From: Asparagopsis taxiformis
Lineage: Eukaryota; Rhodophyta; Florideophyceae; Bonnemaisoniales; Bonnemaisoniaceae
Direction of reading: 5' to 3'
DNA length: 64,000 nucleotides
Assembly: GCA_030407315.1 (NCBI GenBank)
Contig: JALQPE010002041.1
Span: forward strand, 310,001 to 374,000
Below, in pieces: positions 29,164 through 41,709 of this stretch (the first letter of the stretch is position 1; each line of letters opens with the position of its first letter). Both the position numbers and the translations under genes were made by a program. The notes under the pieces were generated by a model. The model saw nothing but the letters and a program-made list of their open reading frames with translations. It ran no database searches and had not been told where the DNA came from.

Positions 29164-29559
29164 TTACAAAGGTCGTGAAATCTCAAGGCCGAGGTCGCGT
29201 TCAATTTGCTCACGCATTTCGAGATCGGGCGCTTCGGGCGAATCAAAGGGCAAATTGAGGTAATCATCAAAGCCGAATTTTTCGGCACGGCCTGTGAAGG
29301 AGTCGAGGGAAGCGAACGAGCTCGGTAGACCCGGGAGTCTGCGACATTGGGAGAGCTGGTGCTCCTGCATCATCATTCGCATTGGCAGCGCGGAGCCGTA
29401 GACGGCGGCCATTAAACGACGCTTTGTGAGCTTTTCATTCTTCGGTGCTTGCTTTTCGATTTCAGCTACCGGGTGAATGACGGACGCCTCATACTTGAGT
29501 GTGGAGAGATTAGCGGCATCGGAGGGGTTTTGCAGCGGGACGGAATACTTGCGCTCCAT
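29164..29559 (-). CDS. UMP1: Proteasome maturation factor UMP1/POMP
   Basis: UMP1 chaperones assembly of 20S proteasome half-mers and is then degraded. The 131-aa protein starts at the ATG at 29559; the frame is open upstream but the extension has no family sequence. The hallmark C-terminal block is present: RRLPGLPSSFASLDSFTGRAEK, then FGFDDYLNLP. Before it are KRRLMAAVYGSALPMRMMMQ and HQLSQC, as expected for the family (about 130-150 aa). Intronless. Confidence 0.88.
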   Translation of the reverse strand: MERKYSVPLQNPSDAANLSTLKYEASVIHPVAEIEKQAPKNEKLTKRRLMAAVYGSALPMRMMMQEHQLSQCRRLPGLPSSFASLDSFTGRAEKFGFDDYLNLPFDSPEAPDLEMREQIERDLGLEISRPL

Positions 29560-30345
29560 GATGTGTCGACCGAACGGTGTGAACGATGGTTGGCGTGGAT
29601 GGATGGGGACGTAGGACGACCATGGATGGAACGCAAACACAACATCTAAGCATCTGGAAGGTAGGATATGGAGACGTGGACACGTGGACACGGATGAAAG
29701 GGGGATGGGACAGCCAACTGGCTCTGCGGCGAGCTTACAGCAGCGGGAAGGCGGAAGAGAGAGTGTAGCGAAGAATGGACGAGTAGCGAGTTGCCAGCAG
29801 TGCGTTTGGCATATTTTGGCACAATGCCGCGTGTCGAAATCAACGCGCACAGGCACTGAACTGAAAGCAGTGCGTAGCTAGATAGGCAGAGGCAGCTGTA
29901 GTTGCAGAAATCGCATCTGTCGGAACCACTAACCAGCTACGTCCGAACCACAGCACAGCGCACTAGAAGAGGACCGTCCAGGTCCAAAAACTCGACTCGT
30001 TTCTGTCTGTCTGCACAACGTTGCGCCACGCTGCTCACTTCAGTCCGGCAGCACACAACGCAACGCCAAACCGCGTTACGCTTTTTAGACTGCCAATCTT
30101 GCTTCCGACCCATGCTGCACGCTGCTGCCAATCGGAGCTGACGCTGCCCGCTCCCGCGCGTTGCAACCCTCATTCCTCTCTTCACCAGTGCTGCTTGCCC
30201 TGCACTGTCATCCATCCAATCCCCGCCGCCGCGCCCCCATCAGCCCCCTCTGCTTCGCACCCGCCCTGCCGCATCGCTCGCTCGCTTGCAGTCTACGTGC
30301 CGCGACGGTGCATCGCGCACCTCGCAAAGCAACAGTCGTGACGCC
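29560..30345. other. Divergent promoter region: UMP1 / BAR-SH3 genes
   Basis: 786 bp head-to-head spacer with no recognised gene. The half next to 30346 is C-rich (leader-like). The open frames here are overlapping shadows. Confidence 0.5.
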
Positions 30346-31956
30346 ATGATTGTTTCCTCCCCGCCTCCGCAGCCCACAGACCATCTGTCCGTTTTCGCCG
30401 AAAAGGAGCGCAAGTTTGACGACGCCGATACCGCCTTTCGAGATCTTATCGCCTCCCTCGATGCGTACAAAGACGCCGTGCGCAAAGCCGCAGACTGTGG
30501 CGTTGCCGTTGCGGAACAGATGGACAAGTTTTTCGGCTCCCGCGATGCAGAACAGAAACAGCTCGTTACTCATTTTCATCACTCTCAGAACGCTATTCGA
30601 ACAAAGTGGATTGACCATTCTGAGAAACTTTTTGATGCTGATGTTCTCACTCCCATTCAGAGCAGACTCGATGAAATTCCCAAAGTGCGCGATTATGTTA
30701 AACTGCGATCAGTCGCTTTGGCCGAAATGCAGAAGCGTCAAAAGAAATTGCAAAGCGAACGAAAGAAAGACGGTAGTCGTCTACGCGACAAACAGCGACG
30801 CTTGAAGGAAATCTCCGACCGTTATGCGATGTTCCATGATGAAGTCATACAGCGTTTCAACTATATCGACCGAAACATGGGCACTTTTGTCACAGCTCCG
30901 TTGCGTTCACTCGTAGTCCTCATGGCTGACGTATCAAAATCAACAGTTGAATCACTTGAAGGCGTTGTAAAACTTGTGTCTGAAACGCCGCCAATAACGA
31001 AAGAATTATCCCCAGCTCCAGCAATGGCAAGTCTAACAAATTCTTCTGGTGGAATCGTCGATACAGAAGCCTGGGACGACGCATACGCTTTTGATGATGA
31101 CGACGACGTGGACGATGACGACGAGCACGATGCTCCCGAACCGACAGATGCAGACACAGATTCTGCGAGCGCCCGTGCCAGTGGTCGTCGACCTCCGCGT
31201 GGACGCGTGCGAAGTGCTGATGATGCCACAAGGGGCCCCAACGCTTTACTCTCAGGTCTTGACTCTAACTTTTCTCTCGGTCTCGATTTATCGACTGCGA
31301 CGAGCCCACGACGTGGCCGCTCCGTTTCTTCAACTCCCGCCGATGGCGCAACTCTATATCAGTCAAATCTACCCCTCCCTTTGGGTTCCTCTATTTCTAC
31401 CATTCTACAGCGCGATTCGCAGGGCGCACCAGGCAGCGCGTCGGGTCGCGCTTCACACGCTGGACAGGAACCATTTTACCTTCCATCGGTCGGCACTTCG
31501 GCAGCTAGCAGCACCTCTACAGAGAACATCATGCAGGATGGTGTACTGAAACCACACTCTGCAATCGGAATAGAACATTATGATCGCCGAAGGTATCAAC
31601 GTGAAGGCAGGGGTAGCGCAGAGACTGTAGGCTCTGGCGATCAGCTTGTGCGGAATGAAGTTCTGATGCGATTGGTTGCGGTGTACGACTTTTCACCGCA
31701 GGAGTCGAATGAATTGGAAATTCGAGCGGGCGATGTCATAGAGGTCAGCGCAAAAAATGATAGCGGATGGTGGTGTGGTAGATGTGGAAAGTCAACTGGT
31801 TACTTCCCCAAGACGTATACGAGGGAACTAACAGAACAAGAGGAGCTTGATTATCTTGCTGAACGACGAAGGAGAAAACGCCGCGGACATAGAAGGCAAG
31901 ACTCGCATGAATCGAAGAAGTCGGGTCTTACCGCGTCCTCACTAGCCGCTTCATAA
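30346..31956 (+). CDS. BAR-SH3 membrane-remodelling adaptor
   Basis: A 536-aa protein that probably shapes membranes and links them to actin or endocytic partners. I start at the ATG at 30346. Residues ~15-235 are helical with heptads (DDADTAFRDLIASLDAYKDAV, then KRQKKLQSERKKDGSRLRDK), consistent with a BAR dimer like amphiphysin/Rvs167. A Ser/Asp-rich linker with a pure Asp run follows at ~243-270. The SH3 domain at ~440-497 has ALYDF-type VAVYDFSPQESNELEI, then DSGWWCGRC and GYFPKTY. The C-terminus is Arg/Lys-rich. A specific orthologue cannot be named from sequence alone. Confidence 0.85.
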   Translation: MIVSSPPPQPTDHLSVFAEKERKFDDADTAFRDLIASLDAYKDAVRKAADCGVAVAEQMDKFFGSRDAEQKQLVTHFHHSQNAIRTKWIDHSEKLFDADVLTPIQSRLDEIPKVRDYVKLRSVALAEMQKRQKKLQSERKKDGSRLRDKQRRLKEISDRYAMFHDEVIQRFNYIDRNMGTFVTAPLRSLVVLMADVSKSTVESLEGVVKLVSETPPITKELSPAPAMASLTNSSGGIVDTEAWDDAYAFDDDDDVDDDDEHDAPEPTDADTDSASARASGRRPPRGRVRSADDATRGPNALLSGLDSNFSLGLDLSTATSPRRGRSVSSTPADGATLYQSNLPLPLGSSISTILQRDSQGAPGSASGRASHAGQEPFYLPSVGTSAASSTSTENIMQDGVLKPHSAIGIEHYDRRRYQREGRGSAETVGSGDQLVRNEVLMRLVAVYDFSPQESNELEIRAGDVIEVSAKNDSGWWCGRCGKSTGYFPKTYTRELTEQEELDYLAERRRRKRRGHRRQDSHESKKSGLTASSLAAS

Positions 31957-32426
31957 CTGCTCGAAGCCGCTCGGTGGAGTAGCTAGTGTCTACAGTAACC
32001 CGTACGATCTAAGCTACTATTTTTCGAAGTCGCTTGATTGCAGCACTGGTTCAAATATGTATTGCGCTATTGCTAGGGATACGTCGCAGCGAAGCGACAT
32101 TTTCGCAGAGTGCCCATACGTTTCTATCGAGAACGATGCATAACGCCACTTTTAACGCATTAGTACAACTGTAACTTGAATAAGCAACAAAGGATGTAGA
32201 ATGACAACTGAATGATCTAAATCTTCGTCCACTGTTCTTTAATGCATTGCCACCGATGTGGAATTTCTAGTCAACTTGCGGGTTTCTACCAGTGAATTCC
32301 ATCAATCCCCTAGAACAAATGTAACGAGCTTTCTACACAGCAAATAACTATCGTGGCAGACATAAACACTCGTTGCCGGTATAGAATGCGCACAAGAAAG
32401 GACATCGTATACAACTACCCATTCCC
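31957..32426. other. Convergent spacer between BAR-SH3 and Cpn60
   Basis: 470 bp, likely the two 3' UTRs. Nothing else seen. Confidence 0.55.
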
Positions 32427-34810
<2,384 letters not shown>

Positions 34811-35413
34811 CTAGATATCTGAAGTCATCAAGGATGTCGGTAGTGCAATCTTTTCCCCTGGTTTGAATGGTGGCAGGCCAAGATAGGGGCAGGAGGCACA
34901 CCGAAAAGCATCACCCAGAGAACAGCTTCCACAACCGCTCTTATCCGATGGCGCTGTCTTCCTTTCAACCTGATCAGCGCTGTCATCTTCATACACATCA
35001 GCCAAGCCACAAGAGCAGTCCTTACACGGCTTTCGTTTGCCAGTTGCATCAGGTGCGCATCCTGCGGACGAAGTGGCGGTACCCGGCGCAATGTTATCGC
35101 GCTCAAGTAATTCATTCTCGTCTAGAAGTGGCGCATCAGCATTAAGAGAGACGCCCCATCCAATGTTGTCGCTTTGGGGCTTCGCTTTGAGGTCTATTCT
35201 GAAACCAGCTTGGTAGTCAGGGAATGAAGCAGTTACCTTTCCATCATCTGTTTGTTTGATGTTAATAAAGCCAGCAAGAACGAGGCGGCTGTGCACGTCT
35301 TCAAAATCATCTGCTGGATTGATAGTGAGAATTACCTGACCTCCTTTTCCAACTTGGGCAGCAGCTTTCTTCAAGGCGGCAGGTTCTGAGCTAGAAAGTT
35401 GAATGACAGCCAT
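34811..35413 (-). CDS. DRE2: Anamorsin / Dre2 Fe-S cluster assembly factor (short N-terminus)
   Basis: Dre2 passes electrons from the diflavin reductase Tah18 in cytosolic Fe-S assembly. From the ATG at 35413 the protein has 200 aa. Residues 119-135 give C119, C130, C133 and C135 (the [2Fe-2S] motif, KPCKDCSC). Residues 161-175 give C161-x2-C164-x7-C172-x2-C175 followed by [12 protein letters not shown], the signature second cluster. Only ~95 residues come before the cysteine motifs, far fewer than the methyltransferase-like domain in human anamorsin, so this domain is largely absent. Confidence 0.9.
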   Translation of the reverse strand: MAVIQLSSSEPAALKKAAAQVGKGGQVILTINPADDFEDVHSRLVLAGFINIKQTDDGKVTASFPDYQAGFRIDLKAKPQSDNIGWGVSLNADAPLLDENELLERDNIAPGTATSSAGCAPDATGKRKPCKDCSCGLADVYEDDSADQVERKTAPSDKSGCGSCSLGDAFRCASCPYLGLPPFKPGEKIALPTSLMTSDI

Positions 35414-36830
35414 TGTAGGCAAAAAGCAATGGCTGAACTTTGGCCGGCGGGTGAATGACAATAACTGGACGTACAGTGGTTTTGGACAACAAACTATCCG
35501 AGTGTGTAGAACCCTTGTAGCTGGGGACAAATGTGTGCAGAGCGCAGTCAACGATACGAGTTCTAGAAATTACATGACTGGGCGCTTCTGGTTGCAATTG
35601 GCAAGTAAGCAATGCGCTGTCACTTGATTACACTATTCATGATTATACACTACGAATAGATACACTTGAGTGTATTTGAAAATATCACAAATCAACTAGC
35701 ACGTGTCGCACACTTTGCATCAAGCCTTGAGCTTCTTGCAGGCCATTTAACTCGATGGTGAAGTCACGGAGGGTGTGGGCATGTTCTGTATGATGATGCT
35801 ACTCTATAATGGAAGTCATTCTTATTGCACATGTTTTCGTCTATACATATCATATACTAAATTAATCTCTGTCGCCAATTCTCAAACTTGTTTTTGTATC
35901 ATGTTGGTTGTGTCCATGTCGATATCGGTAGGGTCATAGACAACTTTACAGAGCTTGTAATCGATATGATTTCATTGGAGAAAAATAGAAATCACACAGC
36001 CGGAGCTTTCAGTGATTATAGTATGAGCGATATAGCGCTCGTTTTCCTTGAGATCAAATCCATTTATAGAGGCAAGGCGTTTCTTATCGGTCGAGCACGT
36101 CAGTCAAGATTTTGCCGGGAAGCGATATTCAGAGAATAATGGGATGGTGTAAATCGGCCTGGATGAATATCCCGCGTAGGCAGCAATCGAAGTGTTCACA
36201 AATGAATTTGAAATGAGCGTATGACGGAAAGTTTGCACATGAGATCGGTGCTGCACGGTGGGGTGCAAAAATGGTGGCGGGTGCGCGAGTGAAGAAGCGT
36301 GAGTGGTTGCACGGTGGATGCGCGATTTGTGTAACATAGTGAATTCAAAATTGGCGGGCACATCTGACGTGACCGTCCCAGGGAGCGAAGAGAAGCGACT
36401 GTAAGCGGATGTTTCCGCGGCCACGTCTAAGTCCACGTTGTTCCACCGGCGGATATGACAAGCAGGGCCGGACACGAGCGATGGAAAGGAAGACAGCTTA
36501 CGTGCGAGCACGCCAAGCGGCGGTTGCTATCGCGTGGCGGGAGCTGCTGAGCTCGTACTGGGACATGAATGGAAGCATTGCATATCCAGGTGTATGACCA
36601 TGCGAGGTAGCGTTGCGTATAGAGGCCACGCCACGCGTCACTGCCGTTATTCCATAGCTTGCTAATATTTCATTAATTTAACACTCGATCCTCTCTCACA
36701 TCGCCATTACGCTCCCCTTGAATTGGTGTCCGACATTCACATTCCAGATACAAACTCGTCTATACATAGTTGAATAATCTTCAATCGACCGCCACCGTCC
36801 CCCAACGCCCGTACATCATCGTCCATCAAA
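35414..36830. other. Divergent spacer: anamorsin / SDR genes
   Basis: 1417 bp without a recognisable protein on either strand. Short open frames around 36104-36597 overlap on opposite strands and look random. The last 200 bp before 36831 are C- and T-rich (leader). Confidence 0.5.
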
Positions 36831-37823
36831 ATGTTTCCCCCATTCCCCTTCTCCATCCCGCTTCCGCCCCTTCCCACCACCCTCACCCTCACCGCCACCG
36901 TCGCCTTGGTGCACCGACTAGCGCGCTTCGTAACCTCCGATTGCGACATGCGCACCCTATCCGCCTCCATACACCCCTCCAGTTTCCAGGGCAGAGTCGC
37001 ATGGGTCACCGGTGCCTCCAGCGGAATCGGATTATCCCTCTCCCATCAATTAGCCAAGCATGGTGCATTACTAATTCTCACAGCGCGTCGCAAAGACCTC
37101 CTCGAAAAAATTGCCGACAGTCTCCCCTGTCCCCGATCCCACGTCTTCGTTCTCCCGCTCGACCTCTCCGCCGATGAGCAAACCCTCCAATCCGTGGCAC
37201 GCTCCGTCTCCGATATCTTCGGTCGCCTCGATTTCCTCTTCAATAATGCCGGCGTGGCCACCCGCGTCTCCGCAACCGATCTTGCGCTTCCGCACGTCGC
37301 CGCCGTCATGCAACTCAATTTCCTCGCCCCCGTCGCGCTCGCACAAGCCTGTCTTCCTGCTCTTCGCGAAAATCCAGGCGGGAATGGAACTATTGTCAAT
37401 ACCGTTTCTATTGCCTCCATGGTTTATACTCCACTTCGAAGCTCTTATTGCGCCTCCAAGGCCGCAATGGTGGCCTATTTCAATGTACTCGACCTCGAAG
37501 AACCCGACGTGCGCGTCATTAATCTGCACCCAGGTAGTGTTCGAACCCCCATTGCTTACAATGCTATCGCCAAGGAAGGAAAGCCCTTCGGAAGGACAGA
37601 CGTGAACATCGAGGCAGGTCTCGACCCTGAGCGCTGCGCCGACCGTATGTTGGCTGCCGTTTCAGAAGGGCTTCCTTTTGCATGGATTGCACGTCCAAAG
37701 GAACTAATGGTTACTAGAATTTCACAAGCATTCCCAGCTTTATGGCGTCTACTCTCATTCAAACTCGCAAAAGGTTATCGTCAAAAAATCGAAAATCATT
37801 CCCCAGCAAAGTCAACAGCGTAG
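36831..37823 (+). CDS. Short-chain dehydrogenase/reductase with N-terminal membrane anchor
   Basis: An NAD(P)-dependent oxidoreductase, 330 aa. The N-terminal hydrophobic segment (residues ~7-32) suggests a signal anchor in the ER or an organelle. The nucleotide-binding motif TGASSGIG is at 60-67, NNAG at 138-141, the catalytic Ser near 193, and Y206-x3-K210 (YCASK). It resembles DHRS7-like and related 'classical' SDRs, but the substrate is not deducible. Its stop is 9 bp from the convergent NADPH oxidase stop. Confidence 0.88.
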   Translation: MFPPFPFSIPLPPLPTTLTLTATVALVHRLARFVTSDCDMRTLSASIHPSSFQGRVAWVTGASSGIGLSLSHQLAKHGALLILTARRKDLLEKIADSLPCPRSHVFVLPLDLSADEQTLQSVARSVSDIFGRLDFLFNNAGVATRVSATDLALPHVAAVMQLNFLAPVALAQACLPALRENPGGNGTIVNTVSIASMVYTPLRSSYCASKAAMVAYFNVLDLEEPDVRVINLHPGSVRTPIAYNAIAKEGKPFGRTDVNIEAGLDPERCADRMLAAVSEGLPFAWIARPKELMVTRISQAFPALWRLLSFKLAKGYRQKIENHSPAKSTA

Positions 37824-37832
37824 CGGCCATCT

Positions 37833-40793
37833 TCATGAGAACGACTCGCGCTTGAACACCATCTTCACATTGCACCCTCTTAGCAATTGTTCTTTCCCCT
37901 TTGAATTCTCCACAGTATATTCATTGGCTGTAATTTGATCTCCGAACACTTCTTCAAGTCCACGCAACGCTCCGACGCCGCACCGCAATCCCCGAACAAT
38001 ACTGTTTCGCATGGCGTTCATCACAGCATCTTGCACTTCTTCACCCATCGACGTGGGCCCACAGAAGAACACCCCAATCGTGCTGTTGTTCCTGCTTGTT
38101 CTTGCTATGTTGTTGAAAATGCTATCCCAGTCTGGCCGCCCCAAATTCGCGCGTATTGCACTGCCATGCCTAGCACCATTCCGTTCTTGTTCAACGCATC
38201 GCGTCAGATAGCGATGCATTTTGACGCTTTCCATATCCGTATAAGCGCTCAATTCATTAACCAGCCATCGGTCGTCTTCAGCGTTTGGCGCTGTCCAATA
38301 GAAATCGACAGCTTTTGTATTGGAATGCGTGCTTGTCCTATTCTCAGCATACGCGATCCGCTCTCCAATCACCCGCAGAAGACGAATTATCACCAATATA
38401 CCAAGAATTGGCCACAGAGCAAACACGTTCAGAGCGCTGAACAAATTGACATTCTTCCCGATTCCAAGAAGTGCAAGCAAATCAGTTACAACACCGAAAA
38501 AGGCTGCTGGTACCAGAACGAACAAATCAAAACCATGAACTGGTGCCGCACCTAGTTCGACAATTTCAAGAACGGAGGGTATTGCCACAAGCACAGTGAC
38601 AAGAAGCGATAGTACCAAGTCAATTATAATTAGCGACGAACTTTCGTATAGAGCAATTCCATCACTGAACAATCGAAGATTATCAAACACGTGTGCAAAA
38701 CCAGCTATTATGAATCGAATCAAAAGGATCCATAGTAGCGTCATGTTGATTGTCACACTTCTCATGAACAGAATGAACATGATTCTCGGATTTTTAAACA
38801 AACTCAGATCGTCTTTGTCCACTGAGAATGGCACTACTTCATTTGAAGCTTGTTTCACCCTTGTTGCTTTTTTTACTTGCATGTTTCGCACGAGCGAAAC
38901 GGACCCAAAGCTTAAGCTCACCATCATGTTCAAGCTCTGTTGGTATACCTCGTCGTTTTGTCGTTCCGAATATGCAGAATGAAGCGCACTTATGTAATCT
39001 AGGCTTGGACGATGAGAGCCTTTCGAATTTTCCCGGAAAGTGCCCATGCCTTGATCTACAACACGCCTAGACGTCCATGAAAATCTATCGGAGAATTTGG
39101 ACCTCTGGTTGTTGTGTGGTTTTATCTCTGTAGGTATTCTTCGCGAATCTTGTGGTTGAATTCGATCTTCAAGTATAGTAGAATTGAGTTCATTGTGCTT
39201 GTCGAGAGAAATGTTCATGTTGCGGTTCCCAGAGAAATCACAAGTTGATTCAGCATTTGTATTTGTCTCTGCCATGACAAGGTAGTCTCTTGCAGTGTAC
39301 AATGATAATTCTCTGATAGTTCCTTCCTCCATAGAATCCCAGGGATCGAGTTCTCTTCTTCGCGTCCTTTTCGAATTGGAAGTCCAAGTTTGCTGGCTTG
39401 GTTGCGTTTCAATCGATTGAATTGTGTTTCCTCCTGGTGCTCGCCCGTCTGTTGCAGTGGCAAACGAATCGAGGTTTTCCGAGAAGACATTTGTAGTAAT
39501 AATATGCGAACTAGCTTCACGGCTTCCATGGGTTATTCTAGTATGCTTTGAAATCTCTGCAGAATCGTAGTCCCATGACGTTTCATCAGATTCCCGTGAA
39601 GATTCTTGCTGAACTTCTAGCCCTTCACTTTGTTCAGGTCTTAAAGACAATTTTTCCAGTTTAGGTGGATTCCTTCTTCGTGTTCGGTCTTTCTTTGAAA
39701 CGTTAGGTGCCCAATTTGTCATCCAATTGTATGCGTCCTTAACAACAGAACAGAATGGAGTCGCTCCAACACCTCCACCTACCAAAATGACGCGATCAAA
39801 CTGCCCCACATGCTGGGATGATGCACCAAAGGGTCCTCGAATATGGACTTCGATATCGCCTTCGGTACCATCTCGAATCCTTTCACTAAAAAGTTGAAGA
39901 AGTGAAATGGTCCAATCTCCTACCGCTTTCACGTAAAACACCATTTCAGGTTCATGTGGAGCCGATGCAATTGTGAAAGGGTGCCATTGGAAACGACTGA
40001 GGATAGGTACTTTGAGCTCTGCATATTGTCCGGCTTGGAAGTGAAAAACTCGAGGTAAACGAATTTTGATAATGCCTGAACCTTGAAAGGCAGCAGAATG
40101 CTTGGAAACAAGTAAATATGAACGCTTCTCTCTGAAAGCCCGAAACCCCAAGTCGAGAACATATATAATGATAGCGCCTATAAGCCATTTCCAAGTTTGA
40201 GCTTCTCCTCGATGTTGGCCGTGAATGAGAACTGTGATAAATGAAATAATACCACCTCCGACATGCACACGGAAGAATACCTCAAAGTTGGCATTATATA
40301 TTGCAGTCCGTGCGAAAACTCGCATAGTGATGAGTAAAACAAGAAGAACCATGCCACTGATGAAAAGAAAAGTTCCTCCGCTAAATCCTTCCCCCCATGG
40401 ACTCTTTATAATATAGACCACCCATTGCAGTATAGAGTGAATAATCCCAGCGGACACAACTAATATCCCAACCATGGCGTGAAATTCTGGCATTGCTTTG
40501 TCGATGGGAAGAGCCAAGTTGAACGCAGTTTCTCTCAGAAAACCTATAACTGATTTAGAAGCCACCAAAAGTACCACAGCCATATTCAAATTGATGGTCG
40601 CCGCAGCTCCACGAGCGATAGAGGTTGTGTATTTTTCAAAGTCTTCATGAAGTTTTCCCTCTTCCCATGCCGCATTTACAAAGAGTAGAATATTGCCGAT
40701 CAGATATAGACCAACAAATGTATATACAAAACCATGTGTTGAGAGGATAGACTCAGTCGCTGAGACCGATCGCTTCCCCCACGGAGTGGCCAT
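37833..40793 (-). CDS. rboh: NADPH oxidase / Rboh-like, split by a linker and extra TM segments
   Basis: Transfers electrons from NADPH through FAD and two haems across the membrane to make superoxide. The 986-aa protein has an N-terminal membrane domain with haem His pairs H105/H119 and H177/H191 (H-x13-H in each). FAD motif HPFTIAS is at 271-277 and NADPH motif GGGVGATPF at 339-347. A ~300-residue hydrophilic Ser/Asn/Arg-rich linker follows (~360-665), then about four hydrophobic helices (668-812). The rest of the NADPH lobe then resumes (FYWTAPN 831-837, GRPDWDSIF 885-893, CGPTSMGEE 911-919). There are no N-terminal EF-hands, unlike plant Rboh. Extra TM segments in this position are, to my recollection, a red algal Rboh feature. 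The gene is intronless. Confidence 0.92.
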   Translation of the reverse strand: MATPWGKRSVSATESILSTHGFVYTFVGLYLIGNILLFVNAAWEEGKLHEDFEKYTTSIARGAAATINLNMAVVLLVASKSVIGFLRETAFNLALPIDKAMPEFHAMVGILVVSAGIIHSILQWVVYIIKSPWGEGFSGGTFLFISGMVLLVLLITMRVFARTAIYNANFEVFFRVHVGGGIISFITVLIHGQHRGEAQTWKWLIGAIIIYVLDLGFRAFREKRSYLLVSKHSAAFQGSGIIKIRLPRVFHFQAGQYAELKVPILSRFQWHPFTIASAPHEPEMVFYVKAVGDWTISLLQLFSERIRDGTEGDIEVHIRGPFGASSQHVGQFDRVILVGGGVGATPFCSVVKDAYNWMTNWAPNVSKKDRTRRRNPPKLEKLSLRPEQSEGLEVQQESSRESDETSWDYDSAEISKHTRITHGSREASSHIITTNVFSENLDSFATATDGRAPGGNTIQSIETQPSQQTWTSNSKRTRRRELDPWDSMEEGTIRELSLYTARDYLVMAETNTNAESTCDFSGNRNMNISLDKHNELNSTILEDRIQPQDSRRIPTEIKPHNNQRSKFSDRFSWTSRRVVDQGMGTFRENSKGSHRPSLDYISALHSAYSERQNDEVYQQSLNMMVSLSFGSVSLVRNMQVKKATRVKQASNEVVPFSVDKDDLSLFKNPRIMFILFMRSVTINMTLLWILLIRFIIAGFAHVFDNLRLFSDGIALYESSSLIIIDLVLSLLVTVLVAIPSVLEIVELGAAPVHGFDLFVLVPAAFFGVVTDLLALLGIGKNVNLFSALNVFALWPILGILVIIRLLRVIGERIAYAENRTSTHSNTKAVDFYWTAPNAEDDRWLVNELSAYTDMESVKMHRYLTRCVEQERNGARHGSAIRANLGRPDWDSIFNNIARTSRNNSTIGVFFCGPTSMGEEVQDAVMNAMRNSIVRGLRCGVGALRGLEEVFGDQITANEYTVENSKGKEQLLRGCNVKMVFKRESFS

Positions 40794-41709
40794 CTGTCAC
40801 AATTTTGATCTCCAATTCGACAACAAACTGGACTATGCAAATGATATCGGCTCGAGTTAGATACAGTGCTTCCTCGCAGAACCAAAGGGGGATAAGCCTT
40901 CGCAGAATGTCAGTCATCATCCAGTCGCACTGTCTCGTAACCATGTTATTGTGAATAGAAGTTGTTTCTTATATTATCTCACATATATATCCATCATCGT
41001 ATCTATGACACTTTTTTCTCCGTTCATGAGGGCCCTTGTCGATGCAGTGCACAATTACATGAAGTTCCGGCCATTCTCAAAGTTCAGCAATGTCAAACAG
41101 CTTCAAGCTACTGTTATGCTGGGGTTACCAGGAGAATGAAGCGAGGAGTAGGAATGACACAGGTTCTTCTAAAGTTTCACGTCGCAAAAATATTTCTGTC
41201 AGTCATTAAGCTGTTCCTCAGCTCAGTTGAAATCTCATGACACAATACTGCGTAGAAATTTCTCAACTGAGTTTAGATACAGCCGACACTTCTAGTCATA
41301 CAAACATGTGGATTTTCAAAGGTAGACTTTACATTTACTTTACCAAGTCATCGTAGCGCGCATCCCGGGAAGCTATTGATCGCAACCTTTCGAGCAACGG
41401 TTATACCAATTCTAAGCTTGAATCGGTTTCAAGCTACTGTCCTGCAGGAAAATTTGTTCCCTGAATTCAGCGAAAATTATCGAAAGGACATCAAGTTCAC
41501 CATTGAGGAAGGGTAGTAGACATCTGTGAACCTCTCGTGGGTGAGGTCGAATCGATGACACAGGGCATCAAATGTGTTTTCAAGGCGCAGGATGGCGTAG
41601 TTTTCTTGAAATCCTATGTAGAATCTTCAACACCTAGTATTCGAAATGATAACGAAGAAGTGTGAAAACGCGTTTACCCGGGCTAGTATGAAAGAATTAA
41701 GTAGATTTC
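40794..41709. other. Spacer upstream of the NADPH oxidase gene
   Basis: 916 bp between two minus-strand genes. No gene recognised; contains the oxidase promoter and the S1 gene 3' end. Confidence 0.5.

Noticed and set aside
29560..29856. N-terminal extension of UMP1
   Set aside because: UMP1 is normally 130-150 aa; the extra 99 residues are Pro/Cys/Ser-rich with no similarity.
36104..36597. Overlapping ORFs on both strands
   Set aside because: Opposite-strand overlaps with no features; composition looks random.
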